Assembly: GCF_034440735.1 (NCBI RefSeq)
Contig: NZ_CP140098.1
Location: forward strand, 2,535,501 to 2,599,500
From: Deinococcus sp. AB2017081
Lineage (GTDB): Bacteria; Deinococcota; Deinococci; Deinococcales; Deinococcaceae
Direction of reading: 5' to 3'
DNA: 64,000 bases
Below are positions 51,704 to 61,320 of the stretch, piece by piece. The notes under the pieces were generated by a model that ran no database searches, was not told the origin of the DNA, and worked only from the letters and a program-made list of their open reading frames with translations. The first letter of the stretch is position 1. The number at the start of each line of letters is the position of its first letter. The position numbers and the translations under genes were made by a program.

Positions 51704-52895
51704 GCCGACCGTCCATCCAGACGTCCCGCACCGGATTCGCCCCCAGGGTGTACGCCAGATCGCGCCAGTCGGCGCTGTGCAGGGCCAGGAAGTCGGCCCG
51801 TTGGCCGGGCGCGAGGGCTGCCCGGTCGCCCAGTCCCAGAGCCGCCGCCGCGTTCACGGTGCAGGCGGTCAACGCCTCGGCGGGGGTCAGGCGGTTCAGG
51901 CGCACCGCGAGGGCCAGGGCCAACTGGACACTGAACACGGGTGAGGAACCGGGATTCAGGTCGGTGCCCACGGCAACCGCCGCGCCCGCGTCGATCAGTG
52001 CCCGGCCCGGTGCGGCGGGCAGGCCCAGGTGGAGCGTCACACCGGGAAGGATGGTCGCCACGGTGTTCGACGCCGCCAGGGCAGCGATCTGAGCTGGGCC
52101 GCTGGCTTCAAGATGATCCACACTGAGCGCTCCCAGCTCGCAGGCGAGTTCCGTCCCACCGATGGCGTGGAACTGGTCGGCATGGAGCTTGAAGTCCAGC
52201 TCGTTGGCGCGGGCGGCCACGAAGATCTGACGGGTTTCCTCGACAGTGAAGGCTTCTTTCTCGCAGAAGACGTCCACCGTTTCAGCAAGTCCGGAACTGG
52301 CGACCTCAGGAATCAGTTCCTCGCAGACGGCCCGGACGTAGTCGGTGCGTCCTTCCGTGGGTGGGACGTGGATCAGGAGCGTCGGCATCACGAACAGCTC
52401 CCGTCGCAGTCTGCGGACAGCTTCCAGCATCCGCACCTCTGCACGGAAATCCAGCCCGTAGCCGCTCTTGACTTCAATGGTGGTCGCACCAGACGCCCGC
52501 AGCGTGTGCAACCGTGGCCGGGCCAGGGCCACCAGCTCATTTACGCTGGCCGCACCTGTCGCCCGCATGCTGCTGCGGATGCCGCCGCCCCGCGCGAGGA
52601 TCTCCTCGTACGGGACGCCCTGCACGCGCGCCTCGAAATCCGCGAGGCGATCCCCGGCCCAGATGGAGTGCGTGTGCGGGTCGACCAGTCCTGGTACGAC
52701 CGCCACGCCGCCCAGGTCGTGCTCCTGCACCATGCCGGGAGCCTCGGCACGCGGGCCGACCCACTGAACACGCCCGCCCGAGACGAGCAGGGCGGCATCG
52801 GGAATGACGCTCAGGTCGCCCATGGCCGCGCCGCGCTGCACGCCGGGGGCCGGCGTGACGAGCTGGCTGATGTTCGTGAACAGCGTCTCAGGCAT
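51696..52895 (-). CDS. hutI: imidazolonepropionase
   Basis: A 399-aa amidohydrolase that opens imidazolone-5-propionate to N-formimino-L-glutamate. Metal-site motifs are PGLVDPHTHSIWAGDR, KLHADQFHAIGG and VDHLEASG. LNPGSSPVFSVQLALALAVR is typical near the C-terminus. ATG 52895 overlaps the hutG stop by 8 bp; a GTG at 52904 would add three residues. It is followed by the SUKH-3-like gene. Confidence 0.95.
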   Translation of the reverse strand: MPETLFTNISQLVTPAPGVQRGAAMGDLSVIPDAALLVSGGRVQWVGPRAEAPGMVQEHDLGGVAVVPGLVDPHTHSIWAGDRLADFEARVQGVPYEEILARGGGIRSSMRATGAASVNELVALARPRLHTLRASGATTIEVKSGYGLDFRAEVRMLEAVRRLRRELFVMPTLLIHVPPTEGRTDYVRAVCEELIPEVASSGLAETVDVFCEKEAFTVEETRQIFVAARANELDFKLHADQFHAIGGTELACELGALSVDHLEASGPAQIAALAASNTVATILPGVTLHLGLPAAPGRALIDAGAAVAVGTDLNPGSSPVFSVQLALALAVRLNRLTPAEALTACTVNAAAALGLGDRAALAPGQRADFLALHSADWRDLAYTLGANPVRDVWMDGRHV

Positions 52896-53805
52896 GACGG
52901 TCACCGTCCAGGCCCGCCTCGCACAGCGTCTCCATGATCAGCCGCGCCATCAGCAGTTCGCTGCGTCCGGTGGGGTCGAGGCTCGGGGCGAGTTCCACGA
53001 CATCCAGGCCGACGACGGTGTTGTGCCGCGCCGTTTCCGCCAGGATCGCCATGCCCTGCGCGTAGGTCAGGCCGTCCGGTTCGGGGCTGCTCGTGCCGGG
53101 AATGACGCTGGGGTCGAAGCTGTCCACGTCCACGCTGAGGTACACGTTCTTCCCGCGCGGCAGCCGCTCCAGCACACGCGTCAGGTCACCCGCGACGTCC
53201 GTCATGGGGATCAGGGCGTGCCCCCGCGCGCGGGCCGCCGCGACCGCTTCCGGATCGAAGCGCAGCCCACGCAGGCCAATGGTCGTGATGTGCACGAGGT
53301 TCTCCATCTCCTCGCACGCGCGGCGGAAGGGGCTGCTGTTGCTGTAGCGGGTGTCGTTGCGGGTGTCCGTGAAGTCCAGGTGCGCGTCCAGCTGCACCAC
53401 GTGCAGCTCCGGCACGTCCGCATAGGCCCGCAGGATCGGGTACGTGACGCTGTGGTCGCCGCCCAGGAACACCGGGAGGCGGCAGCGTTCCCGCACCAGT
53501 CGGGCCGCCTCCGTGATCCGCTGCCGTGCCAGTTCCGGCTCCAGGCTGGGCAGCACCACGTCCCCCGCGTCCGCGAAGGTCACGCCCGCCAGCCGCGTCA
53601 CGCCGTCCAGTCCCGTGAAGGGCGGCACACTCCGCAGGCTGGCCTCTCTGAGTGCGCGGGGGGCGAAGCGCGCGCCGGGGCGGAACCCCAGGGCGATATC
53701 GAAGGGCACGCCGAGCGCGGCCACGTCCGCCCGCCACTCCGCGGCCGGGTGGACGATGGGCGCGCGGGCGAAGGTGGCGATGCCGCCGTAGGGAAGGTGG
53801 GTCAT
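52888..53805 (-). CDS. hutG: ureohydrolase, probable formimidoylglutamase
   Basis: A 305-aa arginase/agmatinase-fold enzyme with a dinuclear manganese site: FLGGDHSVTYP, VQLDAHLDF and YLSVDVDSFDPSVIPG. Sequence looks closest to the agmatinase branch, but the position between hutU and hutI argues for formimidoylglutamase, which yields glutamate and formamide. ATG 53805 overlaps the upstream secreted-protein gene by 4 nt. Confidence 0.88.
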   Translation of the reverse strand: MTHLPYGGIATFARAPIVHPAAEWRADVAALGVPFDIALGFRPGARFAPRALREASLRSVPPFTGLDGVTRLAGVTFADAGDVVLPSLEPELARQRITEAARLVRERCRLPVFLGGDHSVTYPILRAYADVPELHVVQLDAHLDFTDTRNDTRYSNSSPFRRACEEMENLVHITTIGLRGLRFDPEAVAAARARGHALIPMTDVAGDLTRVLERLPRGKNVYLSVDVDSFDPSVIPGTSSPEPDGLTYAQGMAILAETARHNTVVGLDVVELAPSLDPTGRSELLMARLIMETLCEAGLDGDRHA

Positions 53806-54401
53806 GGGCGCGCCCCACAGGTCACGTCGCCGTCGGTGTCTTTGTCTGAGACCTGTGTCAGCGAAGGCAGGGCGAGATGGAGTTCAGCAGTGCGGCTGAG
53901 CTGGCCCGTCGTGGGGCTGTACCAGTTCACGTTCAGGCACAGGGTCTTCCCTGTCACGCGGCTGGCCCGGATGTCGGGAAAGGTGACCTGCCGGGCGCCA
54001 CCGTTCAGGTTCCAGAGCCGGATGGTGTTATCGCCCGTGCCGATCAGGTAACGTCCGTCTTCACTCCACTGGATATTGAGCACGGTGTCGTTCTTGAGTT
54101 GTTCGGTTCGGCCGTCTGGACGAACGAGAAACACATTCGCATCCCAGTACTTCGTATGTATGTTTCTGTAGTAATGCACGGCAATGAAGCTCCCCGATCG
54201 ATTTGGAAGGACAGACGGTCTCTCCCAACCCCAAGAGAAGTCAGGATCGGGTTCCAGAGCGACTTCTGGCCCTTTCACCTCTACCGTCTTCCCCGTCTTC
54301 GTGGTGACTGTGACGGCCAGCTTAGGGTCGTGCCCGTGCTGTTGTGCACCGACCGAACCGGTCAGCAGGAGGCCAAGGAGGGGCAGAACAAAGGGTTTCA
54401 T
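53802..54401 (-). CDS. predicted secreted protein inside hut operon
   Basis: A 199-aa protein with a signal peptide (MKPFVLPLLGLLLTGSVGAQ). The mature part is beta-rich, with a segment like a WD or beta-propeller blade (LNIQWSEDGRYLIGTGDNTIRLWNL). No family is certain. It starts 16 bp after the hutU stop and ends in an ATGA overlap with hutG. Its middle is poor in G/C for this genome (54121-54180: 26 of 60). It has no evident role in histidine breakdown and may be acquired. Confidence 0.7.
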   Translation of the reverse strand: MKPFVLPLLGLLLTGSVGAQQHGHDPKLAVTVTTKTGKTVEVKGPEVALEPDPDFSWGWERPSVLPNRSGSFIAVHYYRNIHTKYWDANVFLVRPDGRTEQLKNDTVLNIQWSEDGRYLIGTGDNTIRLWNLNGGARQVTFPDIRASRVTGKTLCLNVNWYSPTTGQLSRTAELHLALPSLTQVSDKDTDGDVTCGARP

Positions 54402-54417
54402 GCGCCTATTGTTCACG

Positions 54418-56105
54418 TCACCTCTGGTCTCTGATGCCGAGGCTGGGCAGATCAAGCCCCCTCTCCCGCGCCACGTCCAGCGCGAGGTCATAGCCTGCGT
54501 CGGCGTGGCGGATGACGCCCATGCCGGGGTCGTTGGTCAGGGCGCGGGCAAGTTTCCGGGCGGCTTCTTCGGTGCCGTCGGCGACGATGACGAGGCCGCT
54601 GTGCTGCGAAAATCCCAGGCCGACGCCGCCGCCGTGGTGGAAGCTCATCCAGCTGGCCCCGCTGGCGATGCCGACGCCGAAGTTCAGGAGAGGCCAGTCG
54701 GACACGGCGTCGCTGCCGTCGAGCATGGCTTCGGTTTCGCGGTAGGGGCTGGCAACCGATCGGCGTCGAGGTGGTCGCGGCCGATGACGATGGGAGCCTT
54801 CAGGCGGCCGTCGGCGACCATCTCGTTGAAGAGTCTCGCGGCCCGGTCGCGTTCCCGGTACCCGAGCCAGCAGATGCGGGCGGGGAGGCCCTGGAAGGCG
54901 ATCTGGTCGGCGGCGTACGTGAGCCAGGATTGCAGGCGCTCGTCGTGGGGGAAGAGGTCGAGCAGCGCGCGGTCGGTGGCGCGAATGTCCTCGGGGTCGC
55001 CGGACAGCGCCACCCAGCGGAAGGGGCCGCGCCCCTCGCAGAAGGAGTCCCGGATGAACGCGGGCACGAAGCCGGGGTAGTCGAAGGCGTTCTCCACACC
55101 GGCTTCCCGGGCGCGGTGGCGGAGGTTGTTGCCGTAGTCGAACGCGACCGCGCCGCGCCGCTGGAGGTCGAGGATGGCGCGGACGTGCGCCGCCATCGCG
55201 TCGTACGCGCGCTGGCGGTACTCGTCGGGCCGCTGCTCGCGCAATTCCGCGGCGTCCTCGTCGGGCGCAAGGACGGGCAGGTAGCCCCACATGGGGTCGT
55301 GCGCGCTGGTCTGGTCGGTGATCAGGTCAGGCGTCCAGTTCATCGTGACGAGCTGCGGGACGAGCTCGGCGGCGTTGCCCTGCACACCGATGGAGCGGGC
55401 GACACCTTCAGCCTTGTACGTTTCCGCGCGGGCGATGGCGTCCTCCAGGCTCGTGGCGACCTCGTCGAGGTAGCGGGTGTCGAGGCGCTTCTGGATGCGG
55501 GTGGGGTCGATCTCGATAGTGATGCTGACGCCACCGGCGAGCTTCACGGCGAGGGGTTGCGCGCCGCCCATGCCGCCCAGCCCGGCGGTGACGGTGACGG
55601 TGCCCCTCAGGCTGCCGCCGAAGTGCTTGCGGGCCGCTCCGGCGAAGGTCTCGTAGGTGCCCTGGAGGATGCCCTGCGTCCCGATGTAGATCCAGCTTCC
55701 GGCAGTCATCTGGCCGTACATCATCAGGCCCGCCCGGTCGAGCTGGTCGAAGGTTTCCCAGTTCGCCCAGTGCGGCACGAGGTTGCTGTTGGCGAGCAGC
55801 ACGCGCGGGGCCCACTCGTGCGTCTTCAGGACGGCGACGGGCTTGCCGGACTGGATCAGCAGCGTCTCGTCGTCCTCCAGCCGGTCGAGCGTCTCCACGA
55901 TCGTGTGGTAGGCCTCCCAGCTGCGGGCGGCCTTGCCGCGCCCGCCGTACACGACCAGGGTGTCCGGGTGCTCGGCGACGTCCGGGTCGAGGTTGTTCAT
56001 GAGCTTGCGCTTGGCGGCCTCCTGCACCCACCCCTTCGCGGTCTTCTGCGGGCCGCGCGGGGCGCGGACGACGGGGGCGGGTTCGGTGGGGGCGGGGGGT
56101 GTCAT
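54418..56105 (-). pseudogene. hutU: hutU, urocanate hydratase with a one-base frameshift
   Basis: Urocanate hydratase converts urocanate to imidazolonepropionate using bound NAD. From ATG 56105 (GGAGGACACCC upstream) the frame encodes a normal protein through VIGRDHLDA, including [17 protein letters not shown] and [16 protein letters not shown]. At 54760-54761 the frame is lost; the next frame continues at once with [25 protein letters not shown] and [15 protein letters not shown] to the stop at 54418. One G seems missing from the Gly codon expected between Ala and Ser. Repaired, the product would be about 562 aa, the normal length. A sequencing error is possible; if real, the enzyme loses its last 115 or so residues. 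Confidence 0.85.
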
Positions 56106-56244
56106 GGGTGTCCTCCGGTGGGCGGCAGTGTGCGTGGTGCGGAATGGCGGCAGCTGCAGCGATGGCCTGGGCTCGCCTCCCCGCTCCTGGCCTGATGGAT
56201 GTGCCGTCATCCTCCGCCTGTGCCATGCAGGTCGCAACGGCATC

Positions 56245-56261
56245 TTCCGGTCTGACCGGAA
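56245..56261. promoter_or_regulatory. 17-bp palindrome upstream of hutU
   Basis: TTCCGGTC-T-GACCGGAA, perfect 8-bp arms, 140 bp upstream of the hutU start in the space shared with the divergent TetR gene. It is a candidate operator for a hut regulator, perhaps the IclR protein at 58261. Confidence 0.5.
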
Positions 56262-56304
56262 AGCAACCGCCCCTCTTGCATCTCAGCCTGCGGTTGAGCA
56301 TCAT

Positions 56305-56324
56305 GAATGAGTGAACACTCACTC
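56305..56324. promoter_or_regulatory. TetR operator-like palindrome over the tetR start
   Basis: GAATGAGTG-AA-CACTCACTC, 9-bp arms with one mismatch, covering the GTG start of the TetR gene at 56311. TGAGTG-type palindromes are common TetR sites, so autoregulation is likely. Confidence 0.55.
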
Positions 56325-56943
56325 GGGAAAGGGTGACAGATTAAAGCGCACTTCTCCCCGCCCTGCGGACGATCCCCAGCGGCGGGCCACCATCCTCCGT
56401 GCGGCGCAGACCTGCTTCGCGCAAGCCGGCTTCCACCGGACGACCATGCGCGCCGTCGCGCGGCAGGCGGGACTGGCCGAGGGCACCCTCTACCACCACT
56501 TCGGAAGCAAGGACGACCTGCTCCTGGGCCTGTTCGGCGCGCTGGGGGCGCAGGCGCGCGACTCGCTCGATCCGGCGGCGCTGGCGGCCCTGAACCTGCG
56601 GGACTTCCTGCGGGCGTTCCTGGCCGCGCCCCTGACGGCCCTGGCGCAGGACGAGGCGGGGCTGCTGCGCGTGATCCTGTCCGAGGGCCTGATCCGCCGC
56701 GACCTGGGCCGCGCGTTCGCCGAGGGGCTGACCCGCACGGCGGATCTGGGCGCGCAGGCGCTCGCCGCGCGCCCCGAGCTGCGCGGCGTGGACACCGGCG
56801 AGCTGCTGCGCACCGGCCTGGCGCTGGTGCTGGGCCACACCGTACAGGGCGCGCTGTCGGGCGACCCTCTCCCCGACCCGCAGGTGACGGCGGCGCGCGT
56901 GGCGGACGGGCTGCTGGCCCTGCTGGCGGCGGAACGGGCATGA
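56311..56943 (+). CDS. TetR-family transcriptional regulator
   Basis: A 210-aa regulator. The N-terminal helix-turn-helix is RRATILRAAQTCFAQAGFHR, TTMRAVARQAGLAEGTLYHH, FGSKDDLLLGLF. The C-terminal ligand domain is Leu/Ala-rich. GTG 56311 is the only usable start in frame. Its stop overlaps the glycosyltransferase gene as ATGA, so it probably controls that gene and itself, and possibly the divergent hut operon. Confidence 0.92.
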   Translation: MNTHSGKGDRLKRTSPRPADDPQRRATILRAAQTCFAQAGFHRTTMRAVARQAGLAEGTLYHHFGSKDDLLLGLFGALGAQARDSLDPAALAALNLRDFLRAFLAAPLTALAQDEAGLLRVILSEGLIRRDLGRAFAEGLTRTADLGAQALAARPELRGVDTGELLRTGLALVLGHTVQGALSGDPLPDPQVTAARVADGLLALLAAERA

Positions 56944-58190
56944 ACATCACGCTGATCGCGCTGGGCTCGCGGGGCGACGTGCAGCCCTACGTGGCGCTGG
57001 GGCTGGGGCTGCGCCGGGCCGGGCACGCGGTGCGGCTCGCCTCGCATGACACGTTCCGCGACCTCGTGACGGGCGCGGGGCTGGAGTTCGCCCCGATGCG
57101 CGGGAACGTGCAGGAGGTCGTGAACAGTCCCGAGATGCGCGCCGCGCTCGCCAGCGGGAACATGCTGGCGATCAACCGGGTGTCCGCGCGCGCCACGCAG
57201 CAGGGGGCGCTGCTGTGGGCCGAGGACGGCCTCGTGGCCGCGCGGGACGCTGACCTGCTCGTGGCGGGCCTCGGGGGGCTGAACGTCGCGCAGGCCCTCT
57301 CGGAGAAGCGGCGCGTGCCGCTCGTGGAGGCGCACGTGGTGCCGTTCCATCCCACGCGGGCGTTCCCCGGGGCGATCTTCCCGCCGGCCACCGCGCGGCT
57401 GGGCGGCTGGGCGAACCGCCTGTCGCACGTCCTGACGCGGCAGGTGATGTGGCAGATGTTCCGCGCCGCCGACACGCGCGCGCGGCGCGAGGTGCTGGGC
57501 CTTCCCGCCGCACCGCTGTTCGGCCCGCGCCCCCTGCGATCTCTGCCGACCCTGCACGGCATCAGCCCGGCGGTGCTGCCCCGCCCCGCCGACTGGGACG
57601 CCTCGCAGCACCTGACCGGCTCCTGGCTCCTGCCGCAGGAGGCCTGGACGCCACCGCCCGCGCTGGAAGCGTTCCTGAACGCCGGCCCGCCCCCGGTGTC
57701 CATCGGCTTCGGCAGCATGACCACCCCGGATCCGCAGGCGACCACCCGCGCGGTCGTGGCGGCCCTGGCGCGCAGCGGGCAGCGGGCAGTGCTCCTCAGC
57801 GGCTGGGGTGGCCTGAGCGCTGCCGAAGTACCGGAGACAGTGTTCGTGACGGACAGCGTCCCGCACGACTGGCTGTTCCCGCGCGTGGCGGCCGTGGTGC
57901 ACCACGGCGGAGCGGGCACGACGGCCGCGGGGCTCGCGGCGGGCGTGCCGAACATCGTCGTGCCGTTCTTCGGAGACCAGCCGTTCTGGGGCGAACGGGT
58001 GCGACAGCTGGGCGTGGGGCCAGCCCCGGTGCCCCGCCGCGCCCTGAACGACCGGACGCTGGCCGACGCCCTGACCCGCGCGGTCACGGACACCGGGATG
58101 CGTGACCGGGCTGCGGCCCTGGGCGCCCGTATCCGGGCCGAGGACGGGGTGGCGCGCGCAGCGGAGGTGATCTCGGGACTGTCGCTGTAA
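56940..58190 (+). CDS. GT1-family (UGT-like) glycosyltransferase
   Basis: A 416-aa protein of the UGT/sterol-glucosyltransferase type. The N-terminus is ITLIALGSRGDVQPYVALGLGL; the C-terminal donor-binding region has VSIGFGSMTTPDPQ, DSVPHDWLFPRVAAVVHHGG and AGTTAAGLAAGVPNIVVPFFGDQ. Members glucosylate sterols, carotenoids or macrolides. Deinococcus makes glycosylated carotenoids, so a lipid acceptor is plausible but not shown. It is co-translated with the TetR gene. Confidence 0.9.
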   Translation: MNITLIALGSRGDVQPYVALGLGLRRAGHAVRLASHDTFRDLVTGAGLEFAPMRGNVQEVVNSPEMRAALASGNMLAINRVSARATQQGALLWAEDGLVAARDADLLVAGLGGLNVAQALSEKRRVPLVEAHVVPFHPTRAFPGAIFPPATARLGGWANRLSHVLTRQVMWQMFRAADTRARREVLGLPAAPLFGPRPLRSLPTLHGISPAVLPRPADWDASQHLTGSWLLPQEAWTPPPALEAFLNAGPPPVSIGFGSMTTPDPQATTRAVVAALARSGQRAVLLSGWGGLSAAEVPETVFVTDSVPHDWLFPRVAAVVHHGGAGTTAAGLAAGVPNIVVPFFGDQPFWGERVRQLGVGPAPVPRRALNDRTLADALTRAVTDTGMRDRAAALGARIRAEDGVARAAEVISGLSL

Positions 58191-58260
58191 CGACGTGGTG
58201 GGGCCCGACCCCGTGCTCCAGGCCGTTCCGGCCCCGCCGGAAGCGTGCCATCCTGGGAAC

Positions 58261-59025
58261 GTGGCCTCCTCTTCCCTGCTCGTGGGCGCGGTGGACGTCC
58301 TGAGCGCCTTCGACGCGGATCACACCGAGTGGCGCCTGTCGGATCTGTCGCGGCAGCTGGGCGTGCCGACGAGCACCCTGCACGAGCAGCTGCTGGCGCT
58401 GTGCGAGACGGGTCTGGTGACGCGGGTGGGGCGGGGCCGGTACCGGCTGGGGTGGCGGCTGCTGAAACTGTCGTGTGCGCTGTACGGCAGCCTGCCGTGG
58501 TACGGCCCGGCGCACGCGGCGATGGAGCGGGTGGCGCGAACCACCCACCGGCTGGCGTTCCTGTGTGTGCTGGACGGCCAGCGCGTGCTCTGCGTGGCCC
58601 GATCGGTGCAGGGGCGTGATGGGCCGCCCGTCGCCGGTGAGCTGGACTTCGACCTGCCGGCGCATGCGACCGCCAGCGGGAAGCTGCTGCTGGCGCTGAC
58701 AGGACGGCCACTGCCCGACGCCCCACTGGCCTACACGCCCCGCACCGTGACCGATCCCACCACCTGGGCCACCGAGGCCCAGGCCATCCGGCACGCCGCT
58801 GCCGCCGTCACCGAGGACGAGTGGGCCCACGGTACCGGAGGGGTGGCCGTCCCGATCCTGGACAGCTCCGGCACCGTCCTGGCCGCGCTGGGCGTGAGCG
58901 TGCCGACGGCGCAGCTCCGTGCCCGTGCGGCCCTGATGCGCACCCTGAGAGACGCCGCAGACGAGGTGAGCTGGACACTGGGTTACCGGCCCTCGCCGGG
59001 AGTGACGCCGCCTAGCCGTCCATGA
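58261..59025 (+). CDS. IclR-family transcriptional regulator
   Basis: A 254-aa IclR protein. The N-terminal winged helix is about 1-65 ([40 protein letters not shown]). The effector domain has [19 protein letters not shown] and [24 protein letters not shown] 58261 is chosen because CATCCT lies 6 bp upstream. It ends 14 bp inside the convergent sdaAB gene. Candidate targets are hut or serine dehydratase. Confidence 0.92.
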   Translation: MASSSLLVGAVDVLSAFDADHTEWRLSDLSRQLGVPTSTLHEQLLALCETGLVTRVGRGRYRLGWRLLKLSCALYGSLPWYGPAHAAMERVARTTHRLAFLCVLDGQRVLCVARSVQGRDGPPVAGELDFDLPAHATASGKLLLALTGRPLPDAPLAYTPRTVTDPTTWATEAQAIRHAAAAVTEDEWAHGTGGVAVPILDSSGTVLAALGVSVPTAQLRARAALMRTLRDAADEVSWTLGYRPSPGVTPPSRP

Positions 59026-59677
59026 GTTTGGGCAGCATCCGTACCCAGGTCACGTCGGGCCAGCGGTTCAGGAACGCCAGGGCCTCGGCACTCAGGGCCT
59101 GATCCAGCTCGATGGCGAGCAGGGCGTGTCCGCCGCGCGTGTCACGGGTACACGTCAGCGCAGCGATGTTCACGCCGTCGGCCGCGATGGTGCTGGCAAT
59201 CCGGGCGATCATGCCCACCGCGTCGGTGTACCGCAGCAGGGCGGTGGGACTGGCTCCGCTGAAGTTCACGCCCAGCCCCTGCACGTTGGTGACCTGGATC
59301 ACGCCACCGCCGGTGCTGCTGCCCTGCATGACCAGGCGCTGGGTCTCGCCCTGCACGTCGATCCGCACGGTGTTGGGATGGACGTCGCCCAGGTCGGCAT
59401 CCCGGAATTCGACACTCAGGCCGGCCGCCTGCGCGACCTCGACGGCGCGGGGAAGGCGCTCGTTGTCGGGGCGCAGGCCCAGCAGGCCGGCGACCAGGGC
59501 CAGGTGGGTGCCATGGCCCCGGCCGGTCTTGGCGAAGCTGGCGTGCAGTTCCAGGGTGGCGTGGCGTGGCGCCTCGCCCAGCAGGTGATGGGCGACCAGC
59601 CCCAGGCGGCACGCGCCCGCCGTGTGGCTGGAACTGGGGCCGATCATCACCGGGCCGATCATGTCGAGCAGGGACAT
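59012..59677 (-). CDS. sdaAB: L-serine dehydratase, beta subunit
   Basis: A 221-aa beta subunit. The N-terminal motif [20 protein letters not shown] and [21 protein letters not shown] are diagnostic. A C-terminal ACT domain (about 145-215, [20 protein letters not shown]) may sense serine. ATG 59677 has CATACT 6 bp upstream. The alpha subunit is about 10 kb downstream on the same strand rather than adjacent. Confidence 0.94.
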   Translation of the reverse strand: MSLLDMIGPVMIGPSSSHTAGACRLGLVAHHLLGEAPRHATLELHASFAKTGRGHGTHLALVAGLLGLRPDNERLPRAVEVAQAAGLSVEFRDADLGDVHPNTVRIDVQGETQRLVMQGSSTGGGVIQVTNVQGLGVNFSGASPTALLRYTDAVGMIARIASTIAADGVNIAALTCTRDTRGGHALLAIELDQALSAEALAFLNRWPDVTWVRMLPKLMDG

Positions 59678-59683
59678 GCGGGC

Positions 59684-59689
59684 AGTATG
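59684..59689 (-). promoter_or_regulatory. -10 box CATACT of sdaAB
   Basis: CATACT on the minus strand with 6 bp to ATG 59677; leaderless start. Confidence 0.5.
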
Positions 59690-59699
59690 CGCCCAGCGC

Positions 59700-61160
59700 C
59701 TACGACTTCCCGATGACCGGAGCCAGATGCTCTTTGAGTTCGGCCAGTTTGGCGGCCGCGTTGACCTCGGGGTCGAGGCCGTTGGCGTCGGCGCTGCCGG
59801 TCGCGCCCTGCATGCCGTCGGTGACCTCGGTGTGCTGGGCGATGTCCTCGTGCTCACGCACGCCCTCGGTGTTGCGGTCGTCCTGGGTCATGCCTCCACG
59901 GTGCGTGTTGTGGCCGCCCGGGGGATGGGAGGACGCTGGGGGCGTCTTCATGGCGGCCCACAGGGCGTGGGCACTGACCCCGGCAGAGGCCACACCGGCC
60001 CGTGCCAGTGAGGCGCGTACGCGGGCCGGGGCCACGGCGAACAGCCGCAGCATGATCCGCGACAACGTCCCGGCCGGGGTGTCCGGGTCGAGAAAGGCCC
60101 GCCACTGCGCGGGCGGCAGGTCGAAGAAGGTGCCGAAAAACTCCGGGAGGGCCGGCCCCGGCAGGCCCAGCAGGGCGCGGACGCCCAGCAGATGACTTTC
60201 CCGCGCGGCGCGGCGCTCCGGCGGCCACAGCAGATCCCAGCCGACCCGGACGGGATCGGCACCGCTGCGCAGGGCCGCGTGCAGGACACCCGCCAGTGCC
60301 GGAGCCACCCGCAGGGCAGCCGAGACCTGGAATCCGCTGATCGGATGCACCAGCCCGGCCGCCGCCCCGAAGGGAAGCACCGATGTGGGCGTGGGCAGCG
60401 CTCCGTTCATGGGAAACGCCACCCACTCGGTGCTCAGCACCTCACGCGGGGGCGTGCCGGCGGCGCTCAGGCGGGCGTGCAGTCGGGCCTCCAGGGCCGC
60501 GCGGTTCACGCCGGGCCGGGCGATCAGACTGGTCTCCTCGACGAAGAATCGGTCGCCCCCCAGGTGCATGGCATACAGGAAGGTGGGAACCGACGTGGGC
60601 CCACTGGGCGGACGGTAATCCATCCAGACCATGGAGCCCGGCGGCACCGGCGGCCGGTCGAACCGCGCCGTGAGACCCCACGCGGTCTGGAAGGCCGGGC
60701 CGTCCGGATAGGCGGTGCGCACCAGACGGCCGCCGTGCCCGCTGGCATCCACGACCAGCCGCGCTGTCCAGCGCTCCTCGCGTGTGCCGTGAACAAGCGT
60801 CCCGGCTGCGCACGGTTCGGCGTGGGTGGCCCGGCCCACGGTCCAGCGCAGCCCCGTTCCGGCGCGGGCGTGCAGCGCCCGCTGAAGGGCGGCGTTGTCG
60901 AGGAGTGCGTAGGGTCTCAGGAGCGGCGTGGGCTCGGGGCCGGTGTAGACCCGCACGTCCGTCCAGACCTGGGCCGCACACCCCTGGGCCCACACCGGGA
61001 GGTCGTCCAGCCATGCGCCGTAGGTCGCCGGGTAGGGGCCGGGAGGGTGGGGGGCCAGCACCCGGACATCCACGCCACGCCGCGAGAGTTCAGCGGCCAG
61101 AGCCGTTCCGGACGGGCCGCCACCCACGATCAGGACGTCGCTGTGTTCGGCACCGGGCAT
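59700..61160 (-). CDS. crtL: lycopene cyclase-family flavoprotein with C-terminal extension
   Basis: A 486-aa protein. Residues 1-about 410 are a CrtY/CrtL-type lycopene cyclase: dinucleotide motif [45 protein letters not shown] and [20 protein letters not shown]. This forms the beta-ring in deinoxanthin synthesis. After an unstructured stretch ([17 protein letters not shown]), residues 424-486 form a separate acidic, hydrophilic tail not usual for the family. An in-frame ATG at 59891 with GGAGG next to it could start the tail separately. ATG 61160 has TAGCCT 7 bp upstream. Confidence 0.9.
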   Translation of the reverse strand: MPGAEHSDVLIVGGGPSGTALAAELSRRGVDVRVLAPHPPGPYPATYGAWLDDLPVWAQGCAAQVWTDVRVYTGPEPTPLLRPYALLDNAALQRALHARAGTGLRWTVGRATHAEPCAAGTLVHGTREERWTARLVVDASGHGGRLVRTAYPDGPAFQTAWGLTARFDRPPVPPGSMVWMDYRPPSGPTSVPTFLYAMHLGGDRFFVEETSLIARPGVNRAALEARLHARLSAAGTPPREVLSTEWVAFPMNGALPTPTSVLPFGAAAGLVHPISGFQVSAALRVAPALAGVLHAALRSGADPVRVGWDLLWPPERRAARESHLLGVRALLGLPGPALPEFFGTFFDLPPAQWRAFLDPDTPAGTLSRIMLRLFAVAPARVRASLARAGVASAGVSAHALWAAMKTPPASSHPPGGHNTHRGGMTQDDRNTEGVREHEDIAQHTEVTDGMQGATGSADANGLDPEVNAAAKLAELKEHLAPVIGKS

Positions 61161-61167
61161 CCGGGTC

Positions 61168-61173
61168 AGGCTA
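61168..61173 (-). promoter_or_regulatory. -10 box TAGCCT of lycopene cyclase gene
   Basis: TAGCCT on the minus strand with 7 bp to ATG 61160; leaderless start. Confidence 0.5.
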
Positions 61174-61307
61174 GCGTGATGGAGGGGAGCAGAGTGTGGG
61201 AATTGCGCTCCGGGCCACCGGCCATGCCGATGTGGCCCGCCCGGAGCGACAAGGGTTGATCAAGCAGCGCCGGGCCACCGACACGGTGTGGCGGGTGGGC
61301 CGCGGCC

Positions 61308-61313
61308 TATGCT
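61308..61313 (+). promoter_or_regulatory. -10 box TATGCT of lipoprotein esterase gene
   Basis: TATGCT with 7 bp to ATG 61321; leaderless start. Confidence 0.6.
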
Positions 61314-61320
61314 GCACGTC

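Noticed and set aside
59700..59891. Independent 63-aa gene at the end of the lycopene cyclase frame
   Set aside because: It is in the same uninterrupted frame, and the GGAGG lies too close to the internal ATG for efficient initiation; kept as a tail and flagged as a finding.
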